Positions 50,688 through 59,891 of a DNA stretch of 64,000 nucleotides are shown in pieces. Numbering within the stretch: the first letter of the stretch is position 1; each line of letters starts with the position of its first letter. The DNA is from Blautia sp. XA-2221. GTDB taxonomy: Bacteria; Bacillota; Clostridia; Lachnospirales; Lachnospiraceae. Made by a program: the position numbers and the translations under genes. The stretch is from NCBI RefSeq assembly GCF_028767025.1, contig NZ_JAJQXX010000004.1, forward strand, positions 124,001 to 188,000, written 5' to 3'. Under the pieces are notes generated by a model. It made no database searches, had not been told where the DNA came from, and saw only the letters and a program-made list of their open reading frames with translations.

Positions 50688-51818
50688 CTATTCCTCCTTT
50701 CCTTTATCTGTGCCAACTGCTTTTGCTTCTGCTTTTTTTGCCCGTCTCATCTGAATCTTATGGATCATTGTCTTAAACAGGAGAGACAGAGCGCCGCAGT
50801 AAACGATTGCTGCAATAATAATATCGATCGCTTCTGATACAAAGTCAAAAAGCTGCATATTGTAGCCGCCTACAGTAATATGTCCGATAAAAAGTCCGGA
50901 AAACAGGATTCCGATCGGATTGGAAAGTCCAAGAAGAGCCACTGAAATTCCTGAAAATCCTTCCGGTGCAATGATATCAAGTACCTGAAGATATTTTCCG
51001 GATCCTGCCAGATACAGCAGCGCACCGCCAAGACCTGCAAGGGCACCGGAGATCACCATGGAAAGAACGATATTTCTCTTTTCATTGATTCCGGCATATT
51101 TGCTTGCGTGAGGGTTAAGACCGCAGGCTTTTAACTCATATCCGAATGTTGTCTTGTTCAGGATCACATAAATCAGGATCACACAAAGTACTGCAATAAA
51201 AATTCCGATGTTCAGGCTTGCGCCTACAAAAATCTTGTCCAGTCCGGCTTTTGGCAGTATCGCACTTTGAGCTACTGCCACAGACTGATTTTTCAGCGGA
51301 TCGTAAATATAGTTGCGAACCAGAAGATTCACGATATACATGCCGATGTAATTCATCATGATCGCTGAAATAACTTCATTTACATTAAAGAAAGCTTTCA
51401 GGATTCCCGGAATACTTCCTACCAGAGCTCCTACCAAGATTGCTGCCAGAAGGGCTACCAGCCAGTGGATTGAAGCCGGAAGGAACGTCCATTTGATTCC
51501 TACATATACGGCTGCAAAAGCTCCTGCTGTAAACTGTCCGGATGCTCCGATGTTAAAAAGGCCTGTTTTAAAAGCAAATCCTACAGAAAGACCTGTCATA
51601 ATGATCGGAGTCGCATAGTAGAGAACATCACCTACTCCTTTCATACCGTCTGTAAAACCGCCTTTTATGATCATCATAAATCCATTTACAGCCTGGCTGG
51701 GATTACTTGCAAGAAGGATGATGAATCCAAACAGCAGACCACAGATGATCGCCAGGATAGAAGAACTGAAATTAACAAATCCTTCTCCTTTAAATATAGA
51801 TTTACGTTTACTGTTCAT
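50688..51818 (-). CDS. Nucleoside ABC transporter permease (NupP-like)
   Basis: A 376-residue membrane permease. The central region contains FKTGLFNIGASGQFTAGAFA and GYELKACGLNPHASKYAGIN, typical of the larger permease of nucleoside importers, and it has a basic cytoplasmic tail (KIQMRRAKKAEAKAVG). Its start overlaps the ATPase gene by 11 bases, so translation is coupled. Confidence 0.92.
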   Translation of the reverse strand: MNSKRKSIFKGEGFVNFSSSILAIICGLLFGFIILLASNPSQAVNGFMMIIKGGFTDGMKGVGDVLYYATPIIMTGLSVGFAFKTGLFNIGASGQFTAGAFAAVYVGIKWTFLPASIHWLVALLAAILVGALVGSIPGILKAFFNVNEVISAIMMNYIGMYIVNLLVRNYIYDPLKNQSVAVAQSAILPKAGLDKIFVGASLNIGIFIAVLCVILIYVILNKTTFGYELKACGLNPHASKYAGINEKRNIVLSMVISGALAGLGGALLYLAGSGKYLQVLDIIAPEGFSGISVALLGLSNPIGILFSGLFIGHITVGGYNMQLFDFVSEAIDIIIAAIVYCGALSLLFKTMIHKIQMRRAKKAEAKAVGTDKGKEE

Positions 51819-53340
51819 TCTTCACACTCCTTTTTGCACCTGCCATATAAAGTCCAAGTTCCTCTGTTGTGATTTCCTTCGGATTCAGGTCAGCAACAAT
51901 CTCACCTTCGTACATAACCACGATACGGTCACTTAAATTCATTACCTCATCCAGTTCCAGAGATACCAAAAGAACCGCTTTTCCTGCATCTCTCTGTGCT
52001 ACAAGCTGCTTATGGATGTACTCGATGGCTCCTACGTCAAGTCCTCGTACCGGCTGCACTGCAATTACGATCTCCGGATTTCTGTCAAGCTCTCTGGCAA
52101 TAATGGCTTTCTGCTGGTTTCCGCCGGACATGCCTCTGGCGATGCTGGTTTCTCCATGACTGGAACGGATATCAAATTTTTTGATCAGCTCTTTTGCATA
52201 CTCACGGATTGCATCAAATTTCAAAAATCCATGTTTCTGAAAACGGTCTGTATAGTAAGTCTGAAGTACCAGGTTCTCCTGAAGTGTATAGTCAAGAACC
52301 AGTCCGTCTTTATGACGATCTTCCGGAATATGAGCCATACCATCAATACATTTCTGACGGATGCTTTCCTTTGTAATATCTTTTCCGTTTAAGATCACCT
52401 GTCCGCTGTCCAGGGGCATCAGACCTGTAATTCCATATACCAGTTCTGATTGTCCATTCCCATCAATACCTGCCACACAAAGAATTTCACCTTTACGAAC
52501 CTTAAAAGAAACATTTTTAACAGCCGCTTTCTTTGAAGCTTTGCTTTTGATGGTCAGATTTCTCACTTCCAGAACTGCATCTCCGGGATTCATTTCTGTT
52601 TTTTCCACGTTCAGGTTTACTTTTCTTCCTACCATCATTTCAGACATCTGTTCTTTGGTGGTATCTGCCACATTGATGGTACCGATGTATTTGCCTTTAC
52701 GCAAAACACTGCAGCGATCTGCTACTTCCTTGATCTCATTCAGCTTATGAGTAATAAAAATAATGGATTTTCCCTCTGCCACAAGCTGCTTCATTACTTT
52801 CATAAGCTCCTGGATCTCCTGAGGAGTCAGTACTGCGGTAGGCTCGTCAAAAATCAAAATATCATTGTCACAGTACAGCATTTTAAGGATTTCAACTCTT
52901 TGCTGCATTCCTACGGTAATATCAGAGATGTAGGCATCCGGATCAATTTTAAATTTGTACTTTTCACTGAGTTCCATTACTTTTTTTCTGGCGTCTTCCA
53001 TTTTCAGAACACCCATTTTTACGGTTTCCCTGCCAAGCACAATACTTTCCAGAACTGTAAAATTATGAACCAGTTTAAAATGCTGATGAACCATTCCGAT
53101 GCCCAACTCATTCGCATCATTTGGATTATTGATCTTTACAGTTTTTCCATTGATCTTTATTTCGCCTTCCTCCGGCTGATAAAGACCAAAAAGAACACTC
53201 ATCAAGGTGGACTTTCCTGCTCCGTTTTCCCCAAGAAGAGCGTGGACTTCTCCTTTTTTTACCTGGAGAGTAATGTCATCGTTTGCTTTAAAATCCCCAA
53301 ATTGTTTTGTAATATGGTTCATTTCGATTACATATTCCAC
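51808..53340 (-). CDS. Nucleoside ABC transporter ATP-binding protein (NupO-like)
   Basis: A 510-residue ATPase with two ABC modules. First: [32 protein letters not shown] and ILIFDEPTAVLTPQE. Second: GIDGNGQSELVYGITGL and MSGGNQQKAIIARELDRNPE, with VAVQPVRGLDVGA in place of the usual LDEPTRG. The changed Walker B in the second half (no DEP) is a known habit of this family and suggests that site is not catalytic. The start is a GTG at 53340 behind AAAGGAGG. Confidence 0.92.
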   Translation of the reverse strand: MEYVIEMNHITKQFGDFKANDDITLQVKKGEVHALLGENGAGKSTLMSVLFGLYQPEEGEIKINGKTVKINNPNDANELGIGMVHQHFKLVHNFTVLESIVLGRETVKMGVLKMEDARKKVMELSEKYKFKIDPDAYISDITVGMQQRVEILKMLYCDNDILIFDEPTAVLTPQEIQELMKVMKQLVAEGKSIIFITHKLNEIKEVADRCSVLRKGKYIGTINVADTTKEQMSEMMVGRKVNLNVEKTEMNPGDAVLEVRNLTIKSKASKKAAVKNVSFKVRKGEILCVAGIDGNGQSELVYGITGLMPLDSGQVILNGKDITKESIRQKCIDGMAHIPEDRHKDGLVLDYTLQENLVLQTYYTDRFQKHGFLKFDAIREYAKELIKKFDIRSSHGETSIARGMSGGNQQKAIIARELDRNPEIVIAVQPVRGLDVGAIEYIHKQLVAQRDAGKAVLLVSLELDEVMNLSDRIVVMYEGEIVADLNPKEITTEELGLYMAGAKRSVKNEQ

Positions 53341-53366
53341 TCATGTACCTCCTTTACCCGTTCCTG

Positions 53367-53417
53367 TTTGTGCAAAATATCTTTTTGTTCCATTTATTAT
53401 ACATCTTTTTTGTGCAA
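53367..53417 (-). promoter_or_regulatory. Promoter region of the nucleoside transporter with repeated TTTGTGCAA boxes
   Basis: Minus-strand TATAAT lies at 53396-53401. Two exact plus-strand TTTGTGCAA boxes at 53367-53375 and 53409-53417 flank it, 42 bases apart (four helical turns). A -35 hexamer is not clear, which may mean an activator is used. Confidence 0.4.
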
Positions 53418-53418
53418 T

Positions 53419-53446
53419 AAAAAAAGGACTCATGTCCTTTTTTTTA
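53419..53446. terminator. Bidirectional terminator after add
   Basis: AAAAAAGGAC-TCAT-GTCCTTTTTT with long A and T runs, between add and the transporter operon. Confidence 0.88.
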
Positions 53447-53548
53447 TTATTAAACAGATTTTTTTTAATAACCAAATATTTTTTTGTACATTTTTACGCA
53501 TACTTTCGCTTCTCTTCTGTTATAAAGTATACAATAGATACTAAAAAA

Positions 53549-54475
53549 TCAGAATCTGGACTTTTCTGCATTTTCTTTTAATCTGCTGATCTCTTCTTCT
53601 GTCAGACCCAGCTGAGTTCCGGCAATCTCATATTCCCTTTCCAGAGTGGTTCCGGAAACAGTCGTGTTATCTGTATTTAAGGTTACGCACAAGCCTTCCT
53701 CCAGCATTTTCTTTAATGGATATTCCCCTTTTACCGCCTTTGTCTGGAAATTACTGGTAGGGCATACTTCAAGAGGAATCTGGTTTTTTCTGAGATAAGC
53801 CACTAATTCTTTATCTTCCAGGCATCGCACTCCATGACCGATCCGTTTTGCTCCGAATTTTAATGCTGCCCATATACTTTCCGGACCGGCTGCCTCTCCT
53901 GCATGAATTGTAAATGGTATTCCCTCTTTTTTTGCCTCTTTGAAGATTTTTTCAAAAGAGGAGGTTGGAAAAAGTGCCTCTGCACCTGCCAGATCTGCTG
54001 CCACAACGCCTTTTCCCAGATATTTTGCCGCAATATGTATCGTTTCCAGGTTCTCCTGTTCATTATTATCTTTTCTCATGCAGCACAAAATAACTCTTGA
54101 CTGGAAATCATCATCGCAGAGCAATCCTTTCAGGACTGCTTTTACCACCTGCTCCTGGGTCAGACCTTTTTGAGTATGAAGCTGCGGCGCAAAACGGATT
54201 TCCACATATTTCAGCCCCTGTTCCTTCATCTGACTGCATACGTCCCGGGCTGCATCTGTCAGTCCCTCCTCTGTCTGCATTACAGAACAGGGCAGATCAA
54301 ACTTTTCCAGATATTCATTTAGATCCTGACAGTCAGCCGGCGCTGTCATATATTTCACCAATTCATTTTCTTCCCAGGCAGGAAGCTCTATCCCCTGCTT
54401 TTTCGCCTGCCTGATCACATAAGCCGGGGTAAGAGATCCATCCAGATGAAGATGAAGATCAATTCCGTTTTTCAT
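53549..54475 (-). CDS. add: Adenosine deaminase
   Basis: A 308-residue zinc hydrolase that turns adenosine into inosine, the substrate of PunA. Motifs are IDLHLHLDGSLTP (two zinc His), FTIHAGEAAGPES (His and catalytic Glu), RIGHGVRCLED, and CVTLNTDNTTVSG (zinc Asp pair). The ATG at 54475 is chosen because AGAGGAGG is seven bases upstream; the ATG at 54481 abuts the site. Preceded by a 218-base structured leader with an attenuator. Confidence 0.95.
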   Translation of the reverse strand: MKNGIDLHLHLDGSLTPAYVIRQAKKQGIELPAWEENELVKYMTAPADCQDLNEYLEKFDLPCSVMQTEEGLTDAARDVCSQMKEQGLKYVEIRFAPQLHTQKGLTQEQVVKAVLKGLLCDDDFQSRVILCCMRKDNNEQENLETIHIAAKYLGKGVVAADLAGAEALFPTSSFEKIFKEAKKEGIPFTIHAGEAAGPESIWAALKFGAKRIGHGVRCLEDKELVAYLRKNQIPLEVCPTSNFQTKAVKGEYPLKKMLEEGLCVTLNTDNTTVSGTTLEREYEIAGTQLGLTEEEISRLKENAEKSRF

Positions 54476-54556
54476 AGTCATACCTCCTCTGATTATAAAA
54501 TATTCTATCGGAATCTTCAGCTCAGTAAATTCAATGCTTATGGATTCCTTTCAATT

Positions 54557-54598
54557 AGAAAACGGCAGACACCACTCAACTAAGATGTGGTACTGCCG
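54557..54598 (-). terminator. Attenuator-type terminator in the add leader
   Basis: CGGCAGTACCACATC (54584-54598) pairs with GAGTGGTGTCTGCCG (54563-54577), then TTTTCTAATT on the minus strand. It lies upstream of add, so it can only stop its transcription early. Confidence 0.8.
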
Positions 54599-54693
54599 CC
54601 TCTATTTCATCAAAATGCTGCAGCATCTTGATGCATGGTATTTACCCTATAAATCTCTACTGGAAAAGCTGATCTTAAATGCGACATAATCTT
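54599..54693 (-). promoter_or_regulatory. Unclassified structured 5' leader of add
   Basis: The transcript begins near 54693 (TATAAT at 54700-54705, no good -35). It then forms GGTAAATACC (54637-54646) and an 11-bp hairpin CATCAAGATGC / GCATTTTGATG (54608-54633) before the terminator. It does not match the purine-riboswitch core (no UAUA-CUACC-type junction) or other classes known to me. A ligand- or protein-controlled attenuator is likely. Confidence 0.5.
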
Positions 54694-54805
54694 TTAGCTA
54701 TTATACACCATTTTTTCAGATATAGCGACAATTATGTTTAAAAGAAAGCATATCGATTTAAGAAGGTTTTCCGATTTTTACGAAACCAGTTGTTATTCCA
54801 TTGAC

Positions 54806-55978
54806 TTATTTTACAATAAAGGATTTTCTCTTACTTACTACATCAAAGATAACTGCTGCCAGAAGTACAAGACCTTTTACCACCTTCTGCATGTTCTGGT
54901 CAACACCCATGATACTCATACCAAGGTTCAGAACACCCATCAGAAGAGCGCCAATGATAACGCCTGGAACGGTTCCTGTTCCGCCGTATGCGGAAGCACC
55001 GCCGATAAAGCAGGCGCCGATCGCATCCATCTCAAAGCTTGTTCCTGCTGTAGGGTTGGCAGAATTCAGTCGGGCTGTTGTGACCATACCTGCCACTGCT
55101 GCCAGAAATCCCATGTTCAGATAAGCCAGGAAATAAACTCTGTTTGTATTGATACCGGAAAGCTTTGTTGCTTTCTCGTTGCCGCCTACTGCATAGAAAT
55201 AACGGCCTACTGTAGTCTTGGAAGCAATATAAGTATAAACTGCGATTACAACAGCGATCCATACCAGAGAGTTCGGAATACCTTTGTACTGTGCCAGACG
55301 GAACATAAATGCCAGAACTGCCGCACAGATTACGATCATTTTAATCAGCACACCGCCAAAGGGTTCTACGCGATAACCTTTTTTAGTTCTGGAAGCTCGT
55401 CCCTTCAGTACCATAAACACATAAAGGACACAGACAACCACACCTACAAGGAAGCAGGTCATGTTAAAGCCTTCCATTCCGAAGAAATCCGGAATATAGT
55501 TGTTAAAAAGTGCAAGGAAATTATCCGGCATCGGAGCCAGAGTCATACCTTCCAGTACAACATTGGAAAGTCCACGGAATACCAACATTCCCGCAAGTGT
55601 TACAATAAACGGTGGTATTCGAACGTAAGCGATCCAGAATCCCTGCCATGCTCCGATAAGAAGTCCTACCAGAAGCATAACTATAATTGACAGATACGGG
55701 TTCATTTCATTTGTCACCATCATTTTTCCGCCTACGGCGCCAACGAAGCAGACAATAGAACCTACAGACAGGTCAATGTTTCCTCCTGTCAGAATACAGA
55801 ACAGCATACCTGTTGCAAGAATAAATACATATGCGTTCTGTACGATCAGGTTATTGACATTCTGGGGCAGGAGCATTTTTCCTCCGGTATTCACTGTAAA
55901 CAAAATGATTACCAGTGCCAGCACAATAACCATTGTATATTTTTTCAATACTTCAGAAAATCTGATCTTATTTTCCAT
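54806..55978 (-). CDS. mmsB: Multiple-monosaccharide ABC transporter permease (MmsB/XylH-like)
   Basis: A 390-residue membrane permease with about ten to twelve helices. It has GGNIDLSVGSIVCFVGAVGG near residue 65, GLSNVVLEGMTLAPMP, and ACFIGGASAYGGTGTVPGVI near the end. The long form (about 390 against 320 for RbsC) is that of MmsB/GguB/XylH. AAGGAG precedes the ATG. No terminator is seen after it; the add promoter starts about 100 bases on. Confidence 0.92.
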   Translation of the reverse strand: MENKIRFSEVLKKYTMVIVLALVIILFTVNTGGKMLLPQNVNNLIVQNAYVFILATGMLFCILTGGNIDLSVGSIVCFVGAVGGKMMVTNEMNPYLSIIVMLLVGLLIGAWQGFWIAYVRIPPFIVTLAGMLVFRGLSNVVLEGMTLAPMPDNFLALFNNYIPDFFGMEGFNMTCFLVGVVVCVLYVFMVLKGRASRTKKGYRVEPFGGVLIKMIVICAAVLAFMFRLAQYKGIPNSLVWIAVVIAVYTYIASKTTVGRYFYAVGGNEKATKLSGINTNRVYFLAYLNMGFLAAVAGMVTTARLNSANPTAGTSFEMDAIGACFIGGASAYGGTGTVPGVIIGALLMGVLNLGMSIMGVDQNMQKVVKGLVLLAAVIFDVVSKRKSFIVK

Positions 55979-55981
55979 GGC

Positions 55982-57520
55982 TTATTCTCCTTTGCTTGAT
56001 TTCAGAATACGTGACATGATGCCTTCCTGGGTAGCTTCCTGTCCGCTGACCTCTCCCACGATCTTTCCTTCATTCATGATATAGATCCTGTCGGACATAC
56101 CAAGAACCTCAGGAAGCTCAGAGGAGATCATAATTACAGATTTTCCTGCTGCAACCAGGTCGTTAATAATACAGTAAATCTCATATTTTGCACCTACATC
56201 AATGCCGCGGGTGGGCTCGTCAAGAATCAGGATATCCGGTTCGGTAAACATCCATTTTGCCAGAAGGACCTTCTGCTGGTTTCCACCGCTCAGATTTCCT
56301 ACATTCTGTTCTACGGTCGGACATTTGGTTTTCAGCTTCTCCCTGTATTCGTCTGCCACCGCATATTCTTTGTCGTTATCAAGAACACCGCAGTTGCTTA
56401 CATTCTTCAGATTGGCAAGGGTCGTGTTGATCTTGATCGGACTGGAAAGAATCAGGCCATTGCCTTTTCTGTCCTCAGTCACATAGGCAAGCTTATGTTT
56501 AATCGCATCTGTGACTGTATTCATTTTAACTTCTTTGCCGTCAATAAATACCTGTCCGCTGATTCCCGTACCGTAGCTTTTGCCAAAAATACTCATGGCA
56601 AGCTCCGTACGTCCGGCGCCCATCAGTCCGGAGATTCCTACTACTTCACCTTTATGTACCTTGAAAGAAGCATTGTCTACTACCTTTCTTTCAGAATAAA
56701 GCGGGTGGTGAACCGTCCAGTTCTTGACCTCCATGGACACATCCCCGATTTTTACATGGGGACGTTTCGGGAAACGGTCTGTCAGCTCACGGCCTACCAT
56801 ACCCTGAATGATACGGTTTTCTGAAATATCGTCTGTTTTTTTGTCCAGCGTTTCGATTGTGGAACCGTCACGGATAACTGTGATCTTATCTGCCACATAA
56901 GAAATTTCATTCAGTTTATGAGAAATGATAATGGAAGTCATACCCTCTTTTTTGAATTTCAGAAGCAGCTCCAGAAGCGCTTTTGAGTCATCCTCATTCA
57001 GAGAAGCTGTCGGTTCATCCAGAATCAGAAGCTTTGCATGTTTTGCAAGAGCTTTTGCAATTTCCACAAGCTGCTGTTTTCCAACACCTATATCCTTGAT
57101 CAAAGTACGGGAAGATTCTTCCAGTCCTACTGTTTTCAAATATTCATCTGCTTCTCCGTAAGTTTCATTCCAGTTAATGGAGAATGCAGAACCTTTTTCG
57201 TTTCCAAGATACATATTTTCCCCGATTGTCATATAGGGGATCAATGCCAGTTCCTGATGAATAATAACTATCCCTTTTTCTTCACTGTCCTTAATATTTG
57301 TAAATCTGCAGATCTCACCATTGTAAATAATATCTCCCTCATAGGAGCCATAAGGATAAATTCCGCTGAGAACGTTCATCAAAGTTGATTTTCCTGCGCC
57401 GTTCTCTCCTACCAGCGCATGGATCTCGCCCTCTTCTACCTTCAGATTTACATTATCCAGTGCTTTTACACCCGGGAAAGTCTTGGTAATATTTTTCATT
57501 TCCAGAAGTATTTTCGCCAA
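55982..57520 (-). CDS. mmsA: Multiple-monosaccharide ABC transporter ATP-binding protein (MmsA/XylG-like)
   Basis: A 512-residue double-ABC ATPase. First half: [20 protein letters not shown] with GSYEGDI just after (typical for MmsA/GguA/XylG), [13 protein letters not shown] and [13 protein letters not shown]. Second half: [32 protein letters not shown] and [14 protein letters not shown]. The start is a TTG at 57520, six bases after AGGGAGGG. A GC-rich hairpin precedes it. Confidence 0.92.
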   Translation of the reverse strand: MAKILLEMKNITKTFPGVKALDNVNLKVEEGEIHALVGENGAGKSTLMNVLSGIYPYGSYEGDIIYNGEICRFTNIKDSEEKGIVIIHQELALIPYMTIGENMYLGNEKGSAFSINWNETYGEADEYLKTVGLEESSRTLIKDIGVGKQQLVEIAKALAKHAKLLILDEPTASLNEDDSKALLELLLKFKKEGMTSIIISHKLNEISYVADKITVIRDGSTIETLDKKTDDISENRIIQGMVGRELTDRFPKRPHVKIGDVSMEVKNWTVHHPLYSERKVVDNASFKVHKGEVVGISGLMGAGRTELAMSIFGKSYGTGISGQVFIDGKEVKMNTVTDAIKHKLAYVTEDRKGNGLILSSPIKINTTLANLKNVSNCGVLDNDKEYAVADEYREKLKTKCPTVEQNVGNLSGGNQQKVLLAKWMFTEPDILILDEPTRGIDVGAKYEIYCIINDLVAAGKSVIMISSELPEVLGMSDRIYIMNEGKIVGEVSGQEATQEGIMSRILKSSKGE

Positions 57521-57547
57521 TGATATCCCTCCCTAAATTTGAAATGA

Positions 57548-57573
57548 TAAGGGGGCGGAGTCCGCCCCCTTAT
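57548..57573 (-). other. GC-rich hairpin between binding protein and ATPase genes
   Basis: ATAAGGGGGCGGA and TCCGCCCCCTTAT are perfect complements nearly touching. No strong T-run. Such hairpins after binding-protein genes protect the message or partly stop transcription, giving more binding protein than ATPase. Confidence 0.7.
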
Positions 57574-57586
57574 GAATCATCATGTT

Positions 57587-58660
57587 TTATTTGATCTGGT
57601 CCTCTGTATAGTAACCGGAATCAATAAGAATTTCTTTGTAGTTGTCAGCTGTTACAACAGTTGGCTCGCAGAGGTATGTGGGAATGACGCCTGTTCCGTT
57701 GTCATAACTTTCTGTATCATTTACTTCTGCTTCCTCGCCGTTAAGAATGGACTCAACCATTTTTACAACCTGATCTGCCAGCATACGTGTGTCTTTGAAA
57801 ATATCCATAGACTGTTTTCCTGCTACAAGGTTTTTAACGTTTGCCATATCGCAGTCCTGGCCTGTGATAACCGGGTATTCTCCTGTGTAGGAAGCTGCCA
57901 GAGAGTTCTGTACGCCAAGGGATGTGGAGTCATTGGAGCAGAGAACTGCATCAAGATTTGTTCCATCTGTGTAGTTGCCTGCAATGATAGTATCCATTCT
58001 GTCCTGAGCTTTAGCAGAATCCCATGCCTGAGTTGCACATTTCTCAAATTCTGTCTGTCCGGATTTTACTACAAGAACACCTTCATCAATGTATGGCTGA
58101 AGCACGTCCATTGCGCCGCTGAAGAAGAATTTTGCATTGTTGTCATCCGGCGCGCCTGCAACCAGCTCAATGTTAAACGGACCTTTTTCCTCTTTCAGAT
58201 TCAGAGTTTCTTCGATATACTCGCCCTGTTTCTGTCCTACCATATAGTTATCAAAGGTTGCATAGTAGGAAACTGCATCAGATTCCATCAGAAGACGGTC
58301 ATATGCGATAACCGGGATGCCGGCCTCTTTTGCCTGGCTTAACGGCTCTCCCAGAGAGCTTCCGTCAATAGATGCAATAACAAGAATATCGCAGCCGTTG
58401 GAAATCATATTTTCAACCTGAGATACCTGAGTAGCAACTTCATTGGAAGCATACTGAAGGTCTACTTCGTAACCGGCATCTTCCAGAGATTTTTTCATGT
58501 TTTCGCCGTCCTGGTTCCATCTCTGAAGATCCTTTGTAGGCATTGCAACGCCAACCATTTTTTTGTCATCAGCCTTTACTTCTGTCTGCATTCCCGGAAC
58601 TGCCACAAATCCGGCGGCCATAACTACTGTCAGAAGACCTGCAAGAACTTTTCTCTTCAT
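57587..58660 (-). CDS. chvE: ChvE-type sugar-binding protein without lipobox
   Basis: A 357-residue exported binding protein (VGVAMPTKDLQRWNQDGENM; IASIDGSSLGEPLSQAKEAG; VITGQDCDMANVKNLVAGKQ). It is closest to ChvE, which binds several monosaccharides such as xylose, glucose, galactose and arabinose. The signal peptide ends about MQTEVKA-D and has no lipid-carrying cysteine. The ATG at 58660 lies eight bases after GGAGG. The promoter region has a TATAGT but no -35, in keeping with activation by the YesN regulator encoded upstream. Confidence 0.9.
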   Translation of the reverse strand: MKRKVLAGLLTVVMAAGFVAVPGMQTEVKADDKKMVGVAMPTKDLQRWNQDGENMKKSLEDAGYEVDLQYASNEVATQVSQVENMISNGCDILVIASIDGSSLGEPLSQAKEAGIPVIAYDRLLMESDAVSYYATFDNYMVGQKQGEYIEETLNLKEEKGPFNIELVAGAPDDNNAKFFFSGAMDVLQPYIDEGVLVVKSGQTEFEKCATQAWDSAKAQDRMDTIIAGNYTDGTNLDAVLCSNDSTSLGVQNSLAASYTGEYPVITGQDCDMANVKNLVAGKQSMDIFKDTRMLADQVVKMVESILNGEEAEVNDTESYDNGTGVIPTYLCEPTVVTADNYKEILIDSGYYTEDQIK

Positions 58661-58817
58661 AATGAATTCCTCCATTTTCTTTTAATTATTTTTTCGTTCC
58701 TTTTGATGAATTTACTATAACACGAACCTGTCTGGAGTTAGTTGGCAAGCTTCTGCACTTTTTTTCAAAAAGAAAAATGTCCTGTATTATACAAGACATT
58801 TTTGCAACAAAAAAATG
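58661..58817 (-). promoter_or_regulatory. Control region of the chvE/mmsA/mmsB operon
   Basis: A minus-strand TATAGT is near 58716-58721, with no matching -35 at 17 bases. The sequence AAGCTTGCCAACTAACTCCAG upstream may hold activator sites. The upstream gene's terminator lies at 58773-58803. Confidence 0.35.
58773..58803. terminator. Terminator after the sugar-binding lipoprotein gene
   Basis: AAAAATGTC-CTGTAT and ATACAAGACATTTTT form a near-perfect stem with A/T runs on both sides. Confidence 0.85.
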
Positions 58818-59888
58818 CTATTCTTTTTTGTCCCGGGTCTGCATCACATTCAGGTATACGTCGTCTTCGCTATGCACTCCTCCGTCTATGATCACCTGAT
58901 CCAGGTTTTCTCTGGAAACCGCAACAGTTTCCAGCAGACAGCAGGGCACATCATAAGAGCCGTCATTCATAGTCTGTCCGTCAAGCTCCAGCTTCTCCCC
59001 TCTTGCCAGTTTCACTGCCATCTCAGCCGCCATTTCCGCAAGACTTTCTACAGACTTGTAAACTGTCATTGTCTGCGTTCCCTCTGCAATTCTCTGACAG
59101 GCTGCAAGATCTCCGTCCTGTCCTACTACAACAATATTTCCTGCTTTTCTTGTTTCCGCCAGAGTATTTACCACATGACTTGCAATATCGTCATTTCCGC
59201 ACATGATTCCGCTGACTTCCGGAAATTTTTCCAGTCCTTTATTCAGAGCGTCTATTGCCTGCTCTGCCAGCCAGCCTTCACAGTTTGCTTTATACACCAC
59301 TTTCAGATTGCTGTTTTTCAGTCCTTCTTCAAATCCTTCACGTACCAGCTTTACGTTATTGTCCTCTTCAGGTCCCTGGATCATAAAAATATTTCCGCCG
59401 TCAGGAATCTCCCGGGTCAGCGCCTTCGCCATATATTCCCCGACTTTTTTATTATCAAAAGAGATATAAAGATCAGAATCTGCATTCTGGATCAGTCGAT
59501 CATAAGAGATGACAGGAATACCTGCGCTTTTCACCTCCTGTACCACCTCGGACAGAGCCATACAGTCTGTTGCCACCACAACAAGAACGTCCACCTGTTT
59601 TTTGATCAGATACCGGATCTGATCTATCTGTTCCTCTACGTCCCCGTTGGCATTCTGCACATTTACCTCGGCGCCAAGTTTGTCTGCCGCCGCCACAAAG
59701 GCGTCCCTGTCCCTGAGCCACCGCTCAATAACAAAAGAGTCAAAGCTCAGACCAATCTTAATATTTTTCTGTTCCTCCTCTGTAACCGGCTCTGTATACT
59801 TCTGCGTTTCCTGTGTCTTTTTTCCGCAGCCTGCAAAAAGCCCAGCCACAAGCAACACGGTCAGAAAAAGTGTCAAAACTCTCTTCAT
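58818..59888 (-). CDS. XylF-like sugar-binding lipoprotein linked to YesMN
   Basis: A 356-residue binding protein with a true lipoprotein signal (LLVAGLFAGC, Cys about 21). The body (IGLSFDSFVIERWLRDRDAF; VVVATDCMALSEVVQEVKSA; VVGQDGDLAACQRIAEGTQT) is related to XylF. It follows the YesN gene by three bases and is cut off from the ABC genes by a terminator. It is therefore more likely part of signalling, or an extra receptor for the same ABC channel. Confidence 0.88.
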   Translation of the reverse strand: MKRVLTLFLTVLLVAGLFAGCGKKTQETQKYTEPVTEEEQKNIKIGLSFDSFVIERWLRDRDAFVAAADKLGAEVNVQNANGDVEEQIDQIRYLIKKQVDVLVVVATDCMALSEVVQEVKSAGIPVISYDRLIQNADSDLYISFDNKKVGEYMAKALTREIPDGGNIFMIQGPEEDNNVKLVREGFEEGLKNSNLKVVYKANCEGWLAEQAIDALNKGLEKFPEVSGIMCGNDDIASHVVNTLAETRKAGNIVVVGQDGDLAACQRIAEGTQTMTVYKSVESLAEMAAEMAVKLARGEKLELDGQTMNDGSYDVPCCLLETVAVSRENLDQVIIDGGVHSEDDVYLNVMQTRDKKE

Positions 59889-59891
59889 CTG

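Noticed and set aside
54476-54705. Purine riboswitch upstream of add
   Set aside because: The three-way junction core and loop sequences of the purine class are not present; kept as an unclassified leader.
54806-57520. Assignment of the chvE/mmsA/mmsB system to xylose only (xylFGH)
   Set aside because: Sequence features fit both XylFGH and the broader ChvE/Mms group; sugar choice cannot be settled by reading.
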